DNA of 64,000 bases from Mycolicibacterium llatzerense (lineage in GTDB: Bacteria > Actinomycetota > Actinomycetes > Mycobacteriales > Mycobacteriaceae), in contig NZ_JXST01000034.1 of the NCBI RefSeq assembly GCF_000878195.1, forward strand, positions 1 to 64,000, in the 5' to 3' direction. A model generated the notes under the pieces. It did no database searches, was not told the DNA's origin, and saw only the letters and a program-made list of their open reading frames with translations. Shown here in pieces: positions 34,392 to 42,783 of the stretch. The position numbers were made by a program, and so were the translations under genes. Positions within the stretch are counted from its first letter, which is position 1. The number at the start of each line of letters is the position of its first letter.

Positions 34392-34595
34392 TCATGTGCG
34401 CACGGTGTGGTTCCCGTGATCGATGCCAAAGACGCGGGGCGCACCGTCGAAGCCGACGGCTTCCAGGTGCTTGAGGAGTTCGTGCACCGCCGGTGTCCAA
34501 TGGCCGGTCGAGCGGCGGACGGTTCCTCGGGTTCGAAGGACAGTGCCGCCCCAGCCGCCGGCCAGCCGCTCCGCGTGGTCTGTGACTGCAACCAT
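34392..34595 (-). pseudogene. Aminoglycoside-phosphotransferase remnant (N-terminal part)
   Basis: The 67-residue frame reads like the first quarter of an actinobacterial phosphotransferase (APH family): ERLAGGWGGTVLRTRGTVRR, STGHWTPAVHELLKHLEAVGFDGAPRVFGID. It then stops, while intact relatives run for 240-300 residues with the kinase loop and DFG-like sites. Nothing similar follows in any frame. The ribosome site (GAGGAGGG) is still good, so a short peptide could be made. It is best explained as a deletion remnant. Confidence 0.6.
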
Positions 34596-34710
34596 GGGAC
34601 CCTCCTCGCATCGACTGTTCGTTGACAGCAACGCTACGAATGAAAAGGTGCAGCTGGGAGACTCTAAGCGGCCGAATACTTACTCGAAGTGGCAATGCTG
34701 AGAGCGGATG

Positions 34711-34716
34711 TAAGCT
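34711..34716 (+). promoter_or_regulatory. Leaderless -10 hexamer for the phosphatase gene
   Basis: TAAGCT (TANNNT) ends seven bases before the GTG at 34724 and decides that start. Confidence 0.5.
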
Positions 34717-34723
34717 ACCGGCC

Positions 34724-35395
34724 GTGGCCGTCCTCGATCAGTACCACCTCTCCGGTGCCTGGAACTTCCGAGACGTCGGCGCACTGCGGACCGACGACGG
34801 ACGCGAGATCCGACCCGGAGTTCTCTACCGATCGTCGGAGCTGTGTGCGCTGGACGCTGACGGTCAAAGCAACCTCCGCGACCTGGCGATCACCGACGTC
34901 ATCGATCTGCGTAGCCAAACTGAAATCGCCTGGAATGAACCCGGGCGCGTGGTCATGCCGGTTCTGTTCGAGGCGGCCATCGAGCATGCGTACAGCCGCT
35001 TTCCGCTGCTGCCGACCGGCCAACACGCGCTCGCGTACACAATTCGCGTGGTGGCCGAAGCATCCGGTGGCGTCCTCATTCACTGTGCGGCGGGCAAGGA
35101 TCGCGCCGGCTGGATTGTTGCCGCGCTACTGCGCGCCGCCGGTGTCTGCGGGTCGGACATCCTGGCCGACTACCTGCGGAGCAATGAGTCCGTCGAACCG
35201 CTGCGCAGGCACGTGCTGGCCCGCAACGGTGATCTCTCCCAACTCTCGGACAAGACCCTGGGCGTCCACGACGATTTCATCGCCGCATCGTGGCGTGCGG
35301 TTGATGAGCAGTACGGCACCTTCGACGCGTACCTGAGCCAGATCGGCGTCGACGAGACCATGGTCGCCGCACTTCGCCGCCGGTTGCTCAGCTGA
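34724..35395 (+). CDS. Tyrosine/serine protein phosphatase (PtpB type)
   Basis: The 223-residue protein carries the catalytic signature HCAAGKDRAG (Cys-X5-Arg, about 117-126). It also has the PtpB-family N-terminus LSGAWNFRDVGALRTDDGREIRPGVLYRSSEL and the DLRSQTEI loop. It would dephosphorylate phospho-amino acids or phosphoinositides; Mycobacterium tuberculosis PtpB is the known relative, but this protein has no signal peptide. It starts leaderless at the GTG. A broken relative lies at 4665-5039. Confidence 0.85.
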   Translation: MAVLDQYHLSGAWNFRDVGALRTDDGREIRPGVLYRSSELCALDADGQSNLRDLAITDVIDLRSQTEIAWNEPGRVVMPVLFEAAIEHAYSRFPLLPTGQHALAYTIRVVAEASGGVLIHCAAGKDRAGWIVAALLRAAGVCGSDILADYLRSNESVEPLRRHVLARNGDLSQLSDKTLGVHDDFIAASWRAVDEQYGTFDAYLSQIGVDETMVAALRRRLLS

Positions 35396-35453
35396 AACCG
35401 AAACGCGCACAACCAATTCGACGAACCAAACGATCTCCGTGCAGCGACTTACT

Positions 35454-35459
35454 AGATTT
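35454..35459 (+). promoter_or_regulatory. Leaderless -10 hexamer for the AraC gene
   Basis: TAGATT (TANNNT) ends six bases before the GTG at 35466. It favours this GTG over the one at 35439, which would lie upstream of the transcript. Confidence 0.5.
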
Positions 35460-35465
35460 GGCAAC

Positions 35466-36476
35466 GTGGTTGATTGGGATATCCCCCGTACACCGGCAAG
35501 CGTCGGGGTGCTGCTCGGCCTGGCCGGCGAACGGGGCGTCACCCCGGAAGCTTGTCTGGCCGGCTCCCGCCTGACCGTTCGCGGTCTGCAAAGCCCGAGC
35601 GCCGAGGTCACCGCACGCCAGGAATTGACTGTCGTCGCGAATCTGCTTGAAGCGCTTGACTATCCCGACGATCTCGGTGTCGAAGTGGGACTTCGCTATC
35701 GCCTGGCCACCTACGGAATCTTCGGATTCGCATTGATCAGCAGCCCGACCTTGCGCAGTGCGATCGATGTTGGCGTGCGGTATCTCGATCTCACGTTTGC
35801 CTCATCGCGGCTTGGCACCCGGGTGGTCGACGACGAGTTGCAGTTCGTCCTGGAGGCGCCAGGGACACCGGACCGCATCCGCAGGTTCGATATCGACCGG
35901 TTGGCCACGGCCATCGCCGTGATCAAGCGCGAACTATCCGCGGACCTGCCGCCCTTCGGGGTTCGTTTCACTCATCCGCGCCCGGCCAGTGTCGACCGGT
36001 ACGTCGCCGCGTTCGATACCGAGCCAGAGTTCGATGCACCCGAGAACCTGCTGATTCTGCCCGCCGGCTTGCTCGACCTCCCACTGCCACAGGCCAACGC
36101 CTACAACTCCGCTGCCACCCAGGAGCAATGCCGCAATCTCCTCGAAGAACGCCGCAGCCGGACCGGGCTCTCCGGTCAGGTTCGCGACCTGCTCCTCGCG
36201 TCGCCGGCGCAACCGCCGAGCGCGGACGAGATCGCCCACGCCCTGCTGATGAGCCCGCGGACGCTACGCCACCGACTCGGCGCCGAGGGAACTTCCTATC
36301 GCGAACTGCTCGACGAGATTCGGCAGCGGCTCTCGGAGGAAATGCTGATCGGCGGCCGCTTGACGGTCGCCGAGACGGCTAGCCGACTTGGGTACGTCGA
36401 GTTGTCGAGTTTTTCGCAGGCTTTCCGCCGCTGGCACGGGATGAGTCCGCGCGCCTTCCGCGCTTCCCGCAGCTGA
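35466..36476 (+). CDS. AraC family transcriptional regulator
   Basis: The 336-residue protein combines an N-terminal arabinose-binding-like domain of the PF12625 type (about 15-200) with a C-terminal AraC helix-turn-helix pair. The latter reads SADEIAHALLMSPRTLRHRLGAEGTSYRELLDEIRQ, then VAETASRLGYVELSSFSQAFRRWHGMSPRAFR (about 300-331). Members of this group often control lipid or hydrocarbon catabolism. Its targets are not evident; the neighbouring phosphatase gene is upstream on the same strand. Confidence 0.88.
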   Translation: MVDWDIPRTPASVGVLLGLAGERGVTPEACLAGSRLTVRGLQSPSAEVTARQELTVVANLLEALDYPDDLGVEVGLRYRLATYGIFGFALISSPTLRSAIDVGVRYLDLTFASSRLGTRVVDDELQFVLEAPGTPDRIRRFDIDRLATAIAVIKRELSADLPPFGVRFTHPRPASVDRYVAAFDTEPEFDAPENLLILPAGLLDLPLPQANAYNSAATQEQCRNLLEERRSRTGLSGQVRDLLLASPAQPPSADEIAHALLMSPRTLRHRLGAEGTSYRELLDEIRQRLSEEMLIGGRLTVAETASRLGYVELSSFSQAFRRWHGMSPRAFRASRS

Positions 36477-36521
36477 ACCCGAGGAAGCGAAAAGTGTTGC
36501 GCCCAATGGACGTCGCAGTGC

Positions 36522-37496
36522 CTATGTCGCGGTGTCCCACCAGTTGAGCACCCGGGTCCCGTACAAGGTGAGCCACTTCGACGGCTGTCCGGGTGGTACG
36601 TCGACTTCGAACCACACTCGACCTGGTTGCCGGCCGGTCTGCAACCACGTGCCGTCGGGCTGCCTGGCAGCCCGAACGATGGCCATCGCCTCGCTGATCC
36701 GAGGATCGGGAACTGTGCCCTCGTGTAGTGCGGCGAGGCGGAAATACTCGCAGGCGTTGAGGGCGCTGTACGACCAGCGAATGGGATAGCCGAAATCGTT
36801 GATCCATTGCCCCACTGGCTGATTCGTCGTGATCCGGTTGATCAATCGGCGTTCGAGTAGGTACTCCTCGCCGCGACGGCGCGCAGCCCGGATCTCGGTG
36901 GTACCACCAGTGGCTGCCTCGAACGCGAGCAGCCCTTTCAGCGAGTTCAGCGTGGAATGAAACGACGATCGGTGCGATCCCTCGACCCACTCGCAGTTCC
37001 ACCCGCCGTCAGGCAGCTGATGTTCGAGAAACCAGTCTGCGATGCCGTTGACGTTCGCGCCCAGCCACAGCCCGTTGGCCAGGGTCCAGGCATTGATGCA
37101 GCAATCCACTTCGCCCGCCCAGTAAGGCAGGTTGTCGTACTCCCAGCGGCAGTGTTCGTCGAGCAACTCGGCGGTCCGGCGTTCCCGCAACACCGAGGCG
37201 TCAAGGCCCCACTCTCGCAGTGCGTTCAATGTCCACGTTGTGGCGGTCCACGGCTGTCCATCATCGGAGCCGGCGGGGTCGTCGAAGTCGTAGTCTGCCG
37301 GGAAGAAGGCGCCGCCGGCCCACTGGCCGTCGGCGTCCTGCAGAGTGAGCAGACGCGCGCCGAAGCCCTCGGTCGCGATCCGCGACCGCGTCGCCTCCCA
37401 TACCTCAGGCGGGGCATCGAGCAGATCGCGCTCGACTTGCCAGCGCAACGTCGGGTCGGATTCCAGCAGCCAGTCCTGCAAGGCCCCGCTCGTCAT
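36522..37496 (-). CDS. Squalene-cyclase-like alpha/alpha-toroid protein
   Basis: The 324-residue protein has several prenyltransferase/squalene-oxidase-type QW repeats: LQDADGQWAGGAFF (about 52-65), HQLPDGGWNCEWVEG (about 158-172) and ARQPDGTWLQT (about 285-295). Helical pairs lie between them, as in an alpha/alpha toroid. It is half the size of true squalene-hopene cyclases and I see no DxDD motif, so cyclase activity is unlikely. It may bind or process a terpenoid or prenylated compound. Its role is unknown. Confidence 0.65.
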   Translation of the reverse strand: MTSGALQDWLLESDPTLRWQVERDLLDAPPEVWEATRSRIATEGFGARLLTLQDADGQWAGGAFFPADYDFDDPAGSDDGQPWTATTWTLNALREWGLDASVLRERRTAELLDEHCRWEYDNLPYWAGEVDCCINAWTLANGLWLGANVNGIADWFLEHQLPDGGWNCEWVEGSHRSSFHSTLNSLKGLLAFEAATGGTTEIRAARRRGEEYLLERRLINRITTNQPVGQWINDFGYPIRWSYSALNACEYFRLAALHEGTVPDPRISEAMAIVRAARQPDGTWLQTGRQPGRVWFEVDVPPGQPSKWLTLYGTRVLNWWDTAT

Positions 37497-37511
37497 CCGA
37501 CCGCCATCACA

Positions 37512-37940
37512 CTACGAGCAATAAACTTGGCCGTTGAGAACACAATTCGACGGTGGCGTGTAGGTGCCACTCAGCACGCCCCGAATCCCACCGTTGGCTG
37601 AACCACCCGGCGGGATCACCCGATTCCAGCTCGCGGGGCTGATCACGTAGTGCGTGCCGTACTGGGTAAAGGTGCTGCTCCACGCGTGCGAGATGGACTG
37701 CCCCATCGGCATATCGAACTCGAGCTTCCAATCCGTCATCGGCACCGTGCTGTAGTTGGTGATGACGTAGCGCGCGATGAAGCCGTCCTGCCACGTGTGT
37801 TGCACCACCAGCCGCGCTCCGGCCGCAGCCGCGTGAGCCACCGCTGTGCCGGCAAGTCCGAGAACGACGACCGCCAGTGCGGACACGACAATGTGAAGCG
37901 CTGTGCGCCAGCGCTTCACATGAGAGCCCAGTCCAGTCAT
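37512..37940 (-). CDS. Secreted carbohydrate-binding module (CBM2) protein
   Basis: The 142-residue protein has a long Sec signal (hydrophobic about 18-35, cleavage after AHA) and one CBM2 domain. ARLVVQHTWQDGFIARYVITN, PMTDWKLEFDMP, WNRVIPPGGSANGGIRG and the Cys close to the end match cellulose/chitin-binding modules. No catalytic domain is attached, so it is a stand-alone binding protein, like Rv1987 of M. tuberculosis. I used the ATG at 37940; a TTG at 37949 adds three residues. TAACCT eight bases upstream may be its -10. Confidence 0.8.
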   Translation of the reverse strand: MTGLGSHVKRWRTALHIVVSALAVVVLGLAGTAVAHAAAAGARLVVQHTWQDGFIARYVITNYSTVPMTDWKLEFDMPMGQSISHAWSSTFTQYGTHYVISPASWNRVIPPGGSANGGIRGVLSGTYTPPSNCVLNGQVYCS

Positions 37941-38089
37941 TGCATCCAAGGTTAGGCCCGACGAGGAACGCCCTCGCCAACGGCGCAGGTGAGCAGCCAG
38001 ACCTTTGCGCGATTGATACCGTCACGAGATTTTCGCCGCAGTTGACTGCGATGGCGGATTTCCGCCAGCACCCCATGCCATACGACCAA

Positions 38090-38095
38090 TAGCGT
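38090..38095 (+). promoter_or_regulatory. Leaderless -10 hexamer for the MFS gene
   Basis: TAGCGT (TANNNT) ends six bases before the GTG at 38102. Confidence 0.5.
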
Positions 38096-38101
38096 CGATG
38101 C

Positions 38102-39286
38102 GTGACCACAACTGCACAACGCAATCCGGTAATCACCGGAACCACAGTCCTTTTCATGTCGCTGGCCGCGGCCTTGGGTACCGCGACGATCTACCCGCTG
38201 CAGCCGGCCATCACCGACATCGCGCGATCGCTGGAGTCGGGGCCGGTTGCAGTCGGTGCGGCCTTGGCCTGCGGTCCGATCGGCTATCTGCTCGGTCTTG
38301 CTCTGCTGGTGCCCTTGGTGGACAGATTCTCGCCGCGGCGCGTCATCGCTGTGCAGTTCTTCGCGTTGGGCGGCGCACTCGTGTTGACCGCCGCCGCCGA
38401 CGCCGTCTGGGTGATCGGCGTTGGATTACTACTGACCGGCGCCTGCTCCTCCGTGGGTGCGGGCTTGAGTTCTGTCGTCGGACGGCTCGCACCCGAGCAT
38501 CGGCGTTCGACCATTCTGGGTATCGTCACCGCCGGGATCTCCGCGGGCATCCTGGCCGGTCGCATCGCCGGTGGCTGGTTGACCGATGCGATCGGCTGGC
38601 ACGCAATGCTTCTCGTTGTCGCCGCAGCCACCTTGGCTGTCGCGGGTGCGTGTCTGATGTTCCTGCCGACCGAACCCGGAACGGTCGGGCAGAACTACCT
38701 CGCCGGATTGGCGTCGGTGCCGGGACTGCTGGTGCGAGACCGGGTGCTACGCCGTGGTGCCGTGCGCGGCGCCCTGTGGTTCTTCGCGTTCTGCGCGGTG
38801 TGGTCGGGAATCGCCATCGCGTTGTCGCAGATGCCATTCTCATTGTCCGCAAAAGAGATCGGACTCTATGCGCTGGCGGGCATCGCCGGTATCTTCGCGA
38901 CACGCATCGCGGGCGGATGCACAGACCGGTTCGGCTTCCGGCCGGTGCTTCTTGTGGGTCTCGCGGCCGCAGGCGCCGCATGCCCGGTTCTTGCGTTCAG
39001 GTTGGACAGTCCTGTGGCGACGATGGTCGCTCTCGCAGTGTTCGATGCCGGGCTGTTCGCGGCGCAGGTCGCGAATCAGACCACCATCTTGGCGATCGAT
39101 CCGTCCGCGCCAGCCCGCTTCAACAGCGCGTACATGATGGTCTACTTCGTCGGCGGGAGCCTCGGGACCGCGTTCGGTGCGGCCGCAGTCACCTCATGGG
39201 GTTGGCCGGCGACTGTCGGCGCTTGTGGTGCAGCACTTCTCATCGCCGCGCTGCTCAGTGGCGATCGACTGCGGCGCATGCCGTGA
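38102..39286 (+). CDS. MFS transporter
   Basis: The 394-residue protein has about 12 membrane helices with the major-facilitator signature loop between helices 2 and 3 (LVDRFSPRRVIAVQF, about 78-92). It is likely an exporter of a drug or metabolite. A TetR-type gene runs toward it on the other strand and the two overlap by 32 bp at their 3' ends. The two could form a resistance pair, but the TetR protein may instead control the divergent gene at 39903. Confidence 0.87.
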   Translation: MTTTAQRNPVITGTTVLFMSLAAALGTATIYPLQPAITDIARSLESGPVAVGAALACGPIGYLLGLALLVPLVDRFSPRRVIAVQFFALGGALVLTAAADAVWVIGVGLLLTGACSSVGAGLSSVVGRLAPEHRRSTILGIVTAGISAGILAGRIAGGWLTDAIGWHAMLLVVAAATLAVAGACLMFLPTEPGTVGQNYLAGLASVPGLLVRDRVLRRGAVRGALWFFAFCAVWSGIAIALSQMPFSLSAKEIGLYALAGIAGIFATRIAGGCTDRFGFRPVLLVGLAAAGAACPVLAFRLDSPVATMVALAVFDAGLFAAQVANQTTILAIDPSAPARFNSAYMMVYFVGGSLGTAFGAAAVTSWGWPATVGACGAALLIAALLSGDRLRRMP

Positions 39287-39845
39287 GTGCCGCCTCGATG
39301 GTGGCGTCGATCAGGACGTCATCGATGGGCCCGATCGGCGGTAGCGCTGCCCGCAGCAGCAGTGGACCGGTCAGCAAGTCGGAGATGACGTCCGGGTGCG
39401 CGGACGGCGCGATCTCGCCGCGGTCGGCGGCGCGGGCGAGCAACGCGGCGACCGAGCGGCGGCGTGGTTCCATGAACCGCGCGTAGAACACCTCGGCCAG
39501 CTGCTCGTCGTTCCTGAGGTCGCTCAAGACGCCGGCCAAGCCCGCCTGCACCATCGGATCGGTGAAAAAGAAGCGCTGAAGTTCCTGAATCGCCCGCAGG
39601 TCATCCCGCAGATCGCCGCTGTCGGATGCGGGGTCCAGCCCGAAGCGGCTCACCAGCAGCGTGACCACCAACTCCCCCGGCGTCTTCGCCCGACGGTAGA
39701 TCGCCGCCCGGGTGGTGCCTGCCATCTTGGCGATCCGGTCGATGTTCACCGCTGAATAGCCATGCGAAAGCAACACCGCCTCAGTCGCATTCGCGATGGC
39801 GGTGTCCAGGACAGTGTCGCGTGGACGACCTCGAAGACCAGACAT
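39255..39845 (-). CDS. TetR family transcriptional regulator
   Basis: The 196-residue protein has the TetR helix-turn-helix (VNIDRIAKMAGTTRAAIYRRAKTPGEL, about 34-60) and a TetR C-terminal domain of the PF16859 type. It is divergent from the dehydrogenase-like gene at 39903 with 57 bp between the starts. An inverted repeat (39865-39880) there is a likely operator. It overlaps the MFS gene tail to tail. Confidence 0.87.
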   Translation of the reverse strand: MSGLRGRPRDTVLDTAIANATEAVLLSHGYSAVNIDRIAKMAGTTRAAIYRRAKTPGELVVTLLVSRFGLDPASDSGDLRDDLRAIQELQRFFFTDPMVQAGLAGVLSDLRNDEQLAEVFYARFMEPRRRSVAALLARAADRGEIAPSAHPDVISDLLTGPLLLRAALPPIGPIDDVLIDATIEAALTACAAVDRH

Positions 39846-39864
39846 GTGCTCGTCCGAACTTTAG

Positions 39865-39880
39865 CGTTGACCGATTAACG
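39865..39880. promoter_or_regulatory. Candidate TetR operator
   Basis: CGTT and AACG arms frame an eight-base centre (CGTTGACCGATTAACG), with five of seven half-site bases matching. It lies between divergent starts and just upstream of the -10 at 39891. Confidence 0.35.
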
Positions 39881-39890
39881 ATGCAGACTG

Positions 39891-39896
39891 TACCGT
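39891..39896 (+). promoter_or_regulatory. Leaderless -10 hexamer for the dehydrogenase-like gene
   Basis: TACCGT (TANNNT) ends six bases before the ATG at 39903. Confidence 0.5.
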
Positions 39897-39902
39897 AAAT
39901 GA

Positions 39903-40973
39903 ATGCAGACAATCTGGATCCTCGGTGCGACCGGCAAGGGCGGCCGTGCCATCGCTTCTGAACTGATCGGCGCCGCCGGCGCCGAAGTTGTTCTCGTCGG
40001 ACGTGACCACGACCGGCTCGCCGCAGCTGCGGCATCGTTGGGCGGCCAGAGCCGGATCGTGGTGTCCGCCGGCCCGTCCGAGTTGACCAAGCTGATCGCA
40101 GCCGAAAAGCCGACCGTCGTGGTGAACACCATCGGCCCGTTCGGTGAGACCACGGCCCCGCTGGCCCGCGCCTGTCTGGCCGCCGGAAGCCACTACGTGG
40201 ACCTCGCGAACGAGCTGCCGCCGGTACAGGAATTGCTGGGCATGGATGCTGGCGCGAAGCGGGCGGGCGTCACGTTGGTCACCGGCGCGGGATTCGGTGT
40301 GCTCGCGACTGAGGCGCTGGTCCTCGAGTTGGCCGACGGTCGGCCGGCGGCGGCCCGCGCGACGGTGGCGGCCATGCCGACAGTCGATGGCTTGGGTTCG
40401 GCGGTACTGGCCAGCGTGGTCGATGCGCTCGCCAACGGCGGCCGGCGCTACCGCGACGGGCAGCTGCAGCGGACCCGGCTGGGCGCCGACCACGCCTGGA
40501 TTCCCTTGCCCGACTTACCCGCAATTCAAGCCCTCGCGGTCCCCACCGGCGAGCTCGAAGCGGCGCGTCGCGCATCCGGTGCCGGAGACGTGCTGGCCTT
40601 CTCCAGCGAAGTGCCCAGTGGACGCGCCGTCCGCGCCGTCCTCCCCGCGGTGTCGGCTCTGCTGTCCGCGCGCCCGGTCCATGCCGCGGTGCAGCGTCTG
40701 ATCAGCCGGACCAAGATGACTCCCCCAGCCAAGTCCGGCGACGTCTCCTGGGCGTACGCCCGGCTCGAATGGCGCGACGGCACATGGGGTGAGGCGTGGC
40801 TGCGAACCGGCGAGGGCTACGGCTTCACTGCCCGCGTCGCCGCGTTGACTGCCATGCGGTTGAGCGAAGGGCAAGGCCGCCCGGGCGCGCTCACCCCGGG
40901 CGCGTTGTTCGGCGCCGACCTGGCTCGGGACGCGGGCGCGCAGATCATCGTCGCGGGTTCGGTGGCGTCGTGA
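39903..40973 (+). CDS. Saccharopine-dehydrogenase-like NAD(P)-binding protein
   Basis: The 356-residue protein has a Rossmann N-terminus (IWILGATGKGGRAIASELIG, about 4-23) and VVNTIGPFGETTAPLARACLAAGSHYVDLANELP (about 74-107), which match the saccharopine-dehydrogenase-like/trans-acting enoyl reductase group. In mycobacteria such proteins act in lipid or polyketide reduction, but the substrate here is unknown. It is translation-coupled (GTGA) to an alpha/beta hydrolase and probably controlled by the divergent TetR protein. Confidence 0.82.
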   Translation: MQTIWILGATGKGGRAIASELIGAAGAEVVLVGRDHDRLAAAAASLGGQSRIVVSAGPSELTKLIAAEKPTVVVNTIGPFGETTAPLARACLAAGSHYVDLANELPPVQELLGMDAGAKRAGVTLVTGAGFGVLATEALVLELADGRPAAARATVAAMPTVDGLGSAVLASVVDALANGGRRYRDGQLQRTRLGADHAWIPLPDLPAIQALAVPTGELEAARRASGAGDVLAFSSEVPSGRAVRAVLPAVSALLSARPVHAAVQRLISRTKMTPPAKSGDVSWAYARLEWRDGTWGEAWLRTGEGYGFTARVAALTAMRLSEGQGRPGALTPGALFGADLARDAGAQIIVAGSVAS

Positions 40974-41884
40974 GCGACCACACCATGAGCCGGCGCCAGT
41001 TGCGGATCCCGGCACGCGGAGGCGAGGAGCTCGACGCCTGGGTGTACGTGCCCGACCGGTCCGGCCCGGTTCCCGTCGTCGTCATGGCGCACGGGATCGG
41101 AGGCATCAAAGCCGGCGGGCTGGCGCCGTTCGCAGAACGATTCGCCGCCAGCGGTTTCGCCGCGGTCGTCTTCGACTATCGCCATTGGGGTGAATCCACC
41201 GGCGAGCCAAGGCAATTCCTCTCCATCCGCCGCCAGCGGGACGACTACCGCACTGCCCTCGCGTGGGCTCGCGGCCAAGAGGAGTTCGACTCGACGCGAA
41301 TGTTCGTGTGGGGTACGTCATTTGCGGGCATGCACATAGTCGAGCTCGCCGCGAGTGAGCCCGGCCTGGCCGGCGCCATCGCGCAATGCCCATTGGTAGA
41401 CGGGTTCGCCGGGCTGACCAAGATCCCGCCCCACCGCGCACTCCGCCTGACCGGATACGCCCTGGCCGACCTCGCCGGCTCTGTAATTGGCTCGCGCCCA
41501 GTGTATTTGCCGATCAGCGTTCCGCCTGGCCAGCTCGGGGTGATCGCAACTGAAGACGCGATAGTCGGCATGGACAGACTCGACCCAGGCGACGGTTCCT
41601 GGTCCAACGACATCACCGCGCGGTCGTTGCTCGACATATCGGTGCATCGCCCGGTGCGCCGAGCCCGGCACGCTCAGTGCCCGCTGCTCATGGTTGTCGC
41701 CGAGCAGGACACCATGGCCCCCACCGGACCGGCGCTGACGGTGGCCACCAAGGCGCCGTTGGGCGAGCTGTATCGCAGCCGCGGCGGACATTACGACGTC
41801 TACGCCGGCGGGATCGATCACGAGAACGTAGTGCGCGTCGAAATGTCCTTCCTGCAACGGCATTCAGGGATTCCCGACCGTTGA
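40970..41884 (+). CDS. Alpha/beta hydrolase
   Basis: The 304-residue hydrolase has the oxyanion loop VVVMAHGIGG (about 30-39), the elbow VWGTSFAGMH (Ser about 107), Asp in VAEQDTMAP and His in GGIDHENV. This is the DLH/peptidase S15-like group that also includes polyketide-editing hydrolases. I chose the GTG at 40970, which overlaps the upstream stop by four bases; the longer frame to 40796 lies inside the upstream gene. There is no signal peptide. Confidence 0.83.
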   Translation: MSDHTMSRRQLRIPARGGEELDAWVYVPDRSGPVPVVVMAHGIGGIKAGGLAPFAERFAASGFAAVVFDYRHWGESTGEPRQFLSIRRQRDDYRTALAWARGQEEFDSTRMFVWGTSFAGMHIVELAASEPGLAGAIAQCPLVDGFAGLTKIPPHRALRLTGYALADLAGSVIGSRPVYLPISVPPGQLGVIATEDAIVGMDRLDPGDGSWSNDITARSLLDISVHRPVRRARHAQCPLLMVVAEQDTMAPTGPALTVATKAPLGELYRSRGGHYDVYAGGIDHENVVRVEMSFLQRHSGIPDR

Positions 41885-42038
41885 GCGCGGTAATGAACCG
41901 TTCCAGACACAAATTTTCGAGGCGATCGTCACGCGTTTGTCAAGGTCGGCGAGGGCGGGCTTCGAGCAGGACTCAGCCGGGTTGACAAGGTGAGAAGGTC
42001 CACACCGAAAACCGGCTCTAGCTGCGGAAATACGGCGG

Positions 42039-42044
42039 TACCGT
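42039..42044 (+). promoter_or_regulatory. Leaderless -10 hexamer for the methyltransferase gene
   Basis: TACCGT (TANNNT) ends seven bases before the ATG at 42052. Confidence 0.5.
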
Positions 42045-42051
42045 CGAATTC

Positions 42052-42753
42052 ATGACGATCGACACGATGGACTGGGACGGCGCATATCGAGAGGACGGTT
42101 TCTTCGAGGGTCCGCCGCCGTGGAACATCGGCGAGCCCCAACCCGTGATCGCCGACCTGATCCGATCCGGCGCGTTCCGAAGCGACGTGCTCGATGCCGG
42201 CTGCGGGCACGGCGAAGTGTCCCTCGCGTTGGCCGGGGCCGGCTACACCGTCGTCGGTCTGGAGCTTTCCGATACCGCTGTCGCATGGGCCCAACGGTCG
42301 GCGGCCCAACGCGGCCTGCTCAACGTGACCTTCGCCCAGGCCGACATCACCGCTTTCACCGGGTACGACGACCGCTTCTCCAGCGTCGTGGACTGCACCC
42401 TGTTCCACGCGCTACCGGTAGACAAGCGTGACGCTTACTTGGAATCCGTGCACCGCGCCGCTGCGCCGGGCGCCGATTACTACATTCTGGTCTTCGCCAA
42501 GGGTGCCTATCCAGCAGACATGGCGTCCAAGCCCAATGAGGTCGATGCCTACGAACTACACGCCGAGGTCGGACGCTACTTCGACATCGACTTCATCCGC
42601 CCGGCACCGATCCTGGCCAAAGTCCAATCCCTGCCCGGACTTCCAGATCTGGCACTGCCCTTCGAACGAGACGCACTCGGGCGTCTGCAATTCCCCGGAT
42701 ACCTCCTGCACGCCCACAAAGCGCTGTCCGCCACGACCCGAGACGAAACGTAG
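42052..42753 (+). CDS. Class I SAM-dependent methyltransferase (thiopurine/TehB-like)
   Basis: The 233-residue protein has motif I VLDAGCGHGEVSLAL (about 46-60), VVGLELSDTAVAWA, and DCTLFHALP. The N-terminal FFEGPPPWNIGEPQPVIADL block resembles the thiopurine/tellurite-type methyltransferases of actinobacteria. It probably methylates a small thiol, selenium/tellurium compound or xenobiotic. It is leaderless and monocistronic. Confidence 0.83.
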   Translation: MTIDTMDWDGAYREDGFFEGPPPWNIGEPQPVIADLIRSGAFRSDVLDAGCGHGEVSLALAGAGYTVVGLELSDTAVAWAQRSAAQRGLLNVTFAQADITAFTGYDDRFSSVVDCTLFHALPVDKRDAYLESVHRAAAPGADYYILVFAKGAYPADMASKPNEVDAYELHAEVGRYFDIDFIRPAPILAKVQSLPGLPDLALPFERDALGRLQFPGYLLHAHKALSATTRDET

Positions 42754-42783
42754 CGAGCCACTTCGAACGCCGCCCGGCGATGC

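Noticed and set aside
32817..34625. A 602-codon open frame on the plus strand
   Set aside because: It lies antisense to a clear P450 gene and reads as low-complexity His/Arg/Val-rich sequence typical of high-GC shadow frames.
38098..39486. A 462-codon plus-strand frame overlapping the MFS gene
   Set aside because: It is the shifted frame of the MFS gene: Arg-rich, with no membrane helices.
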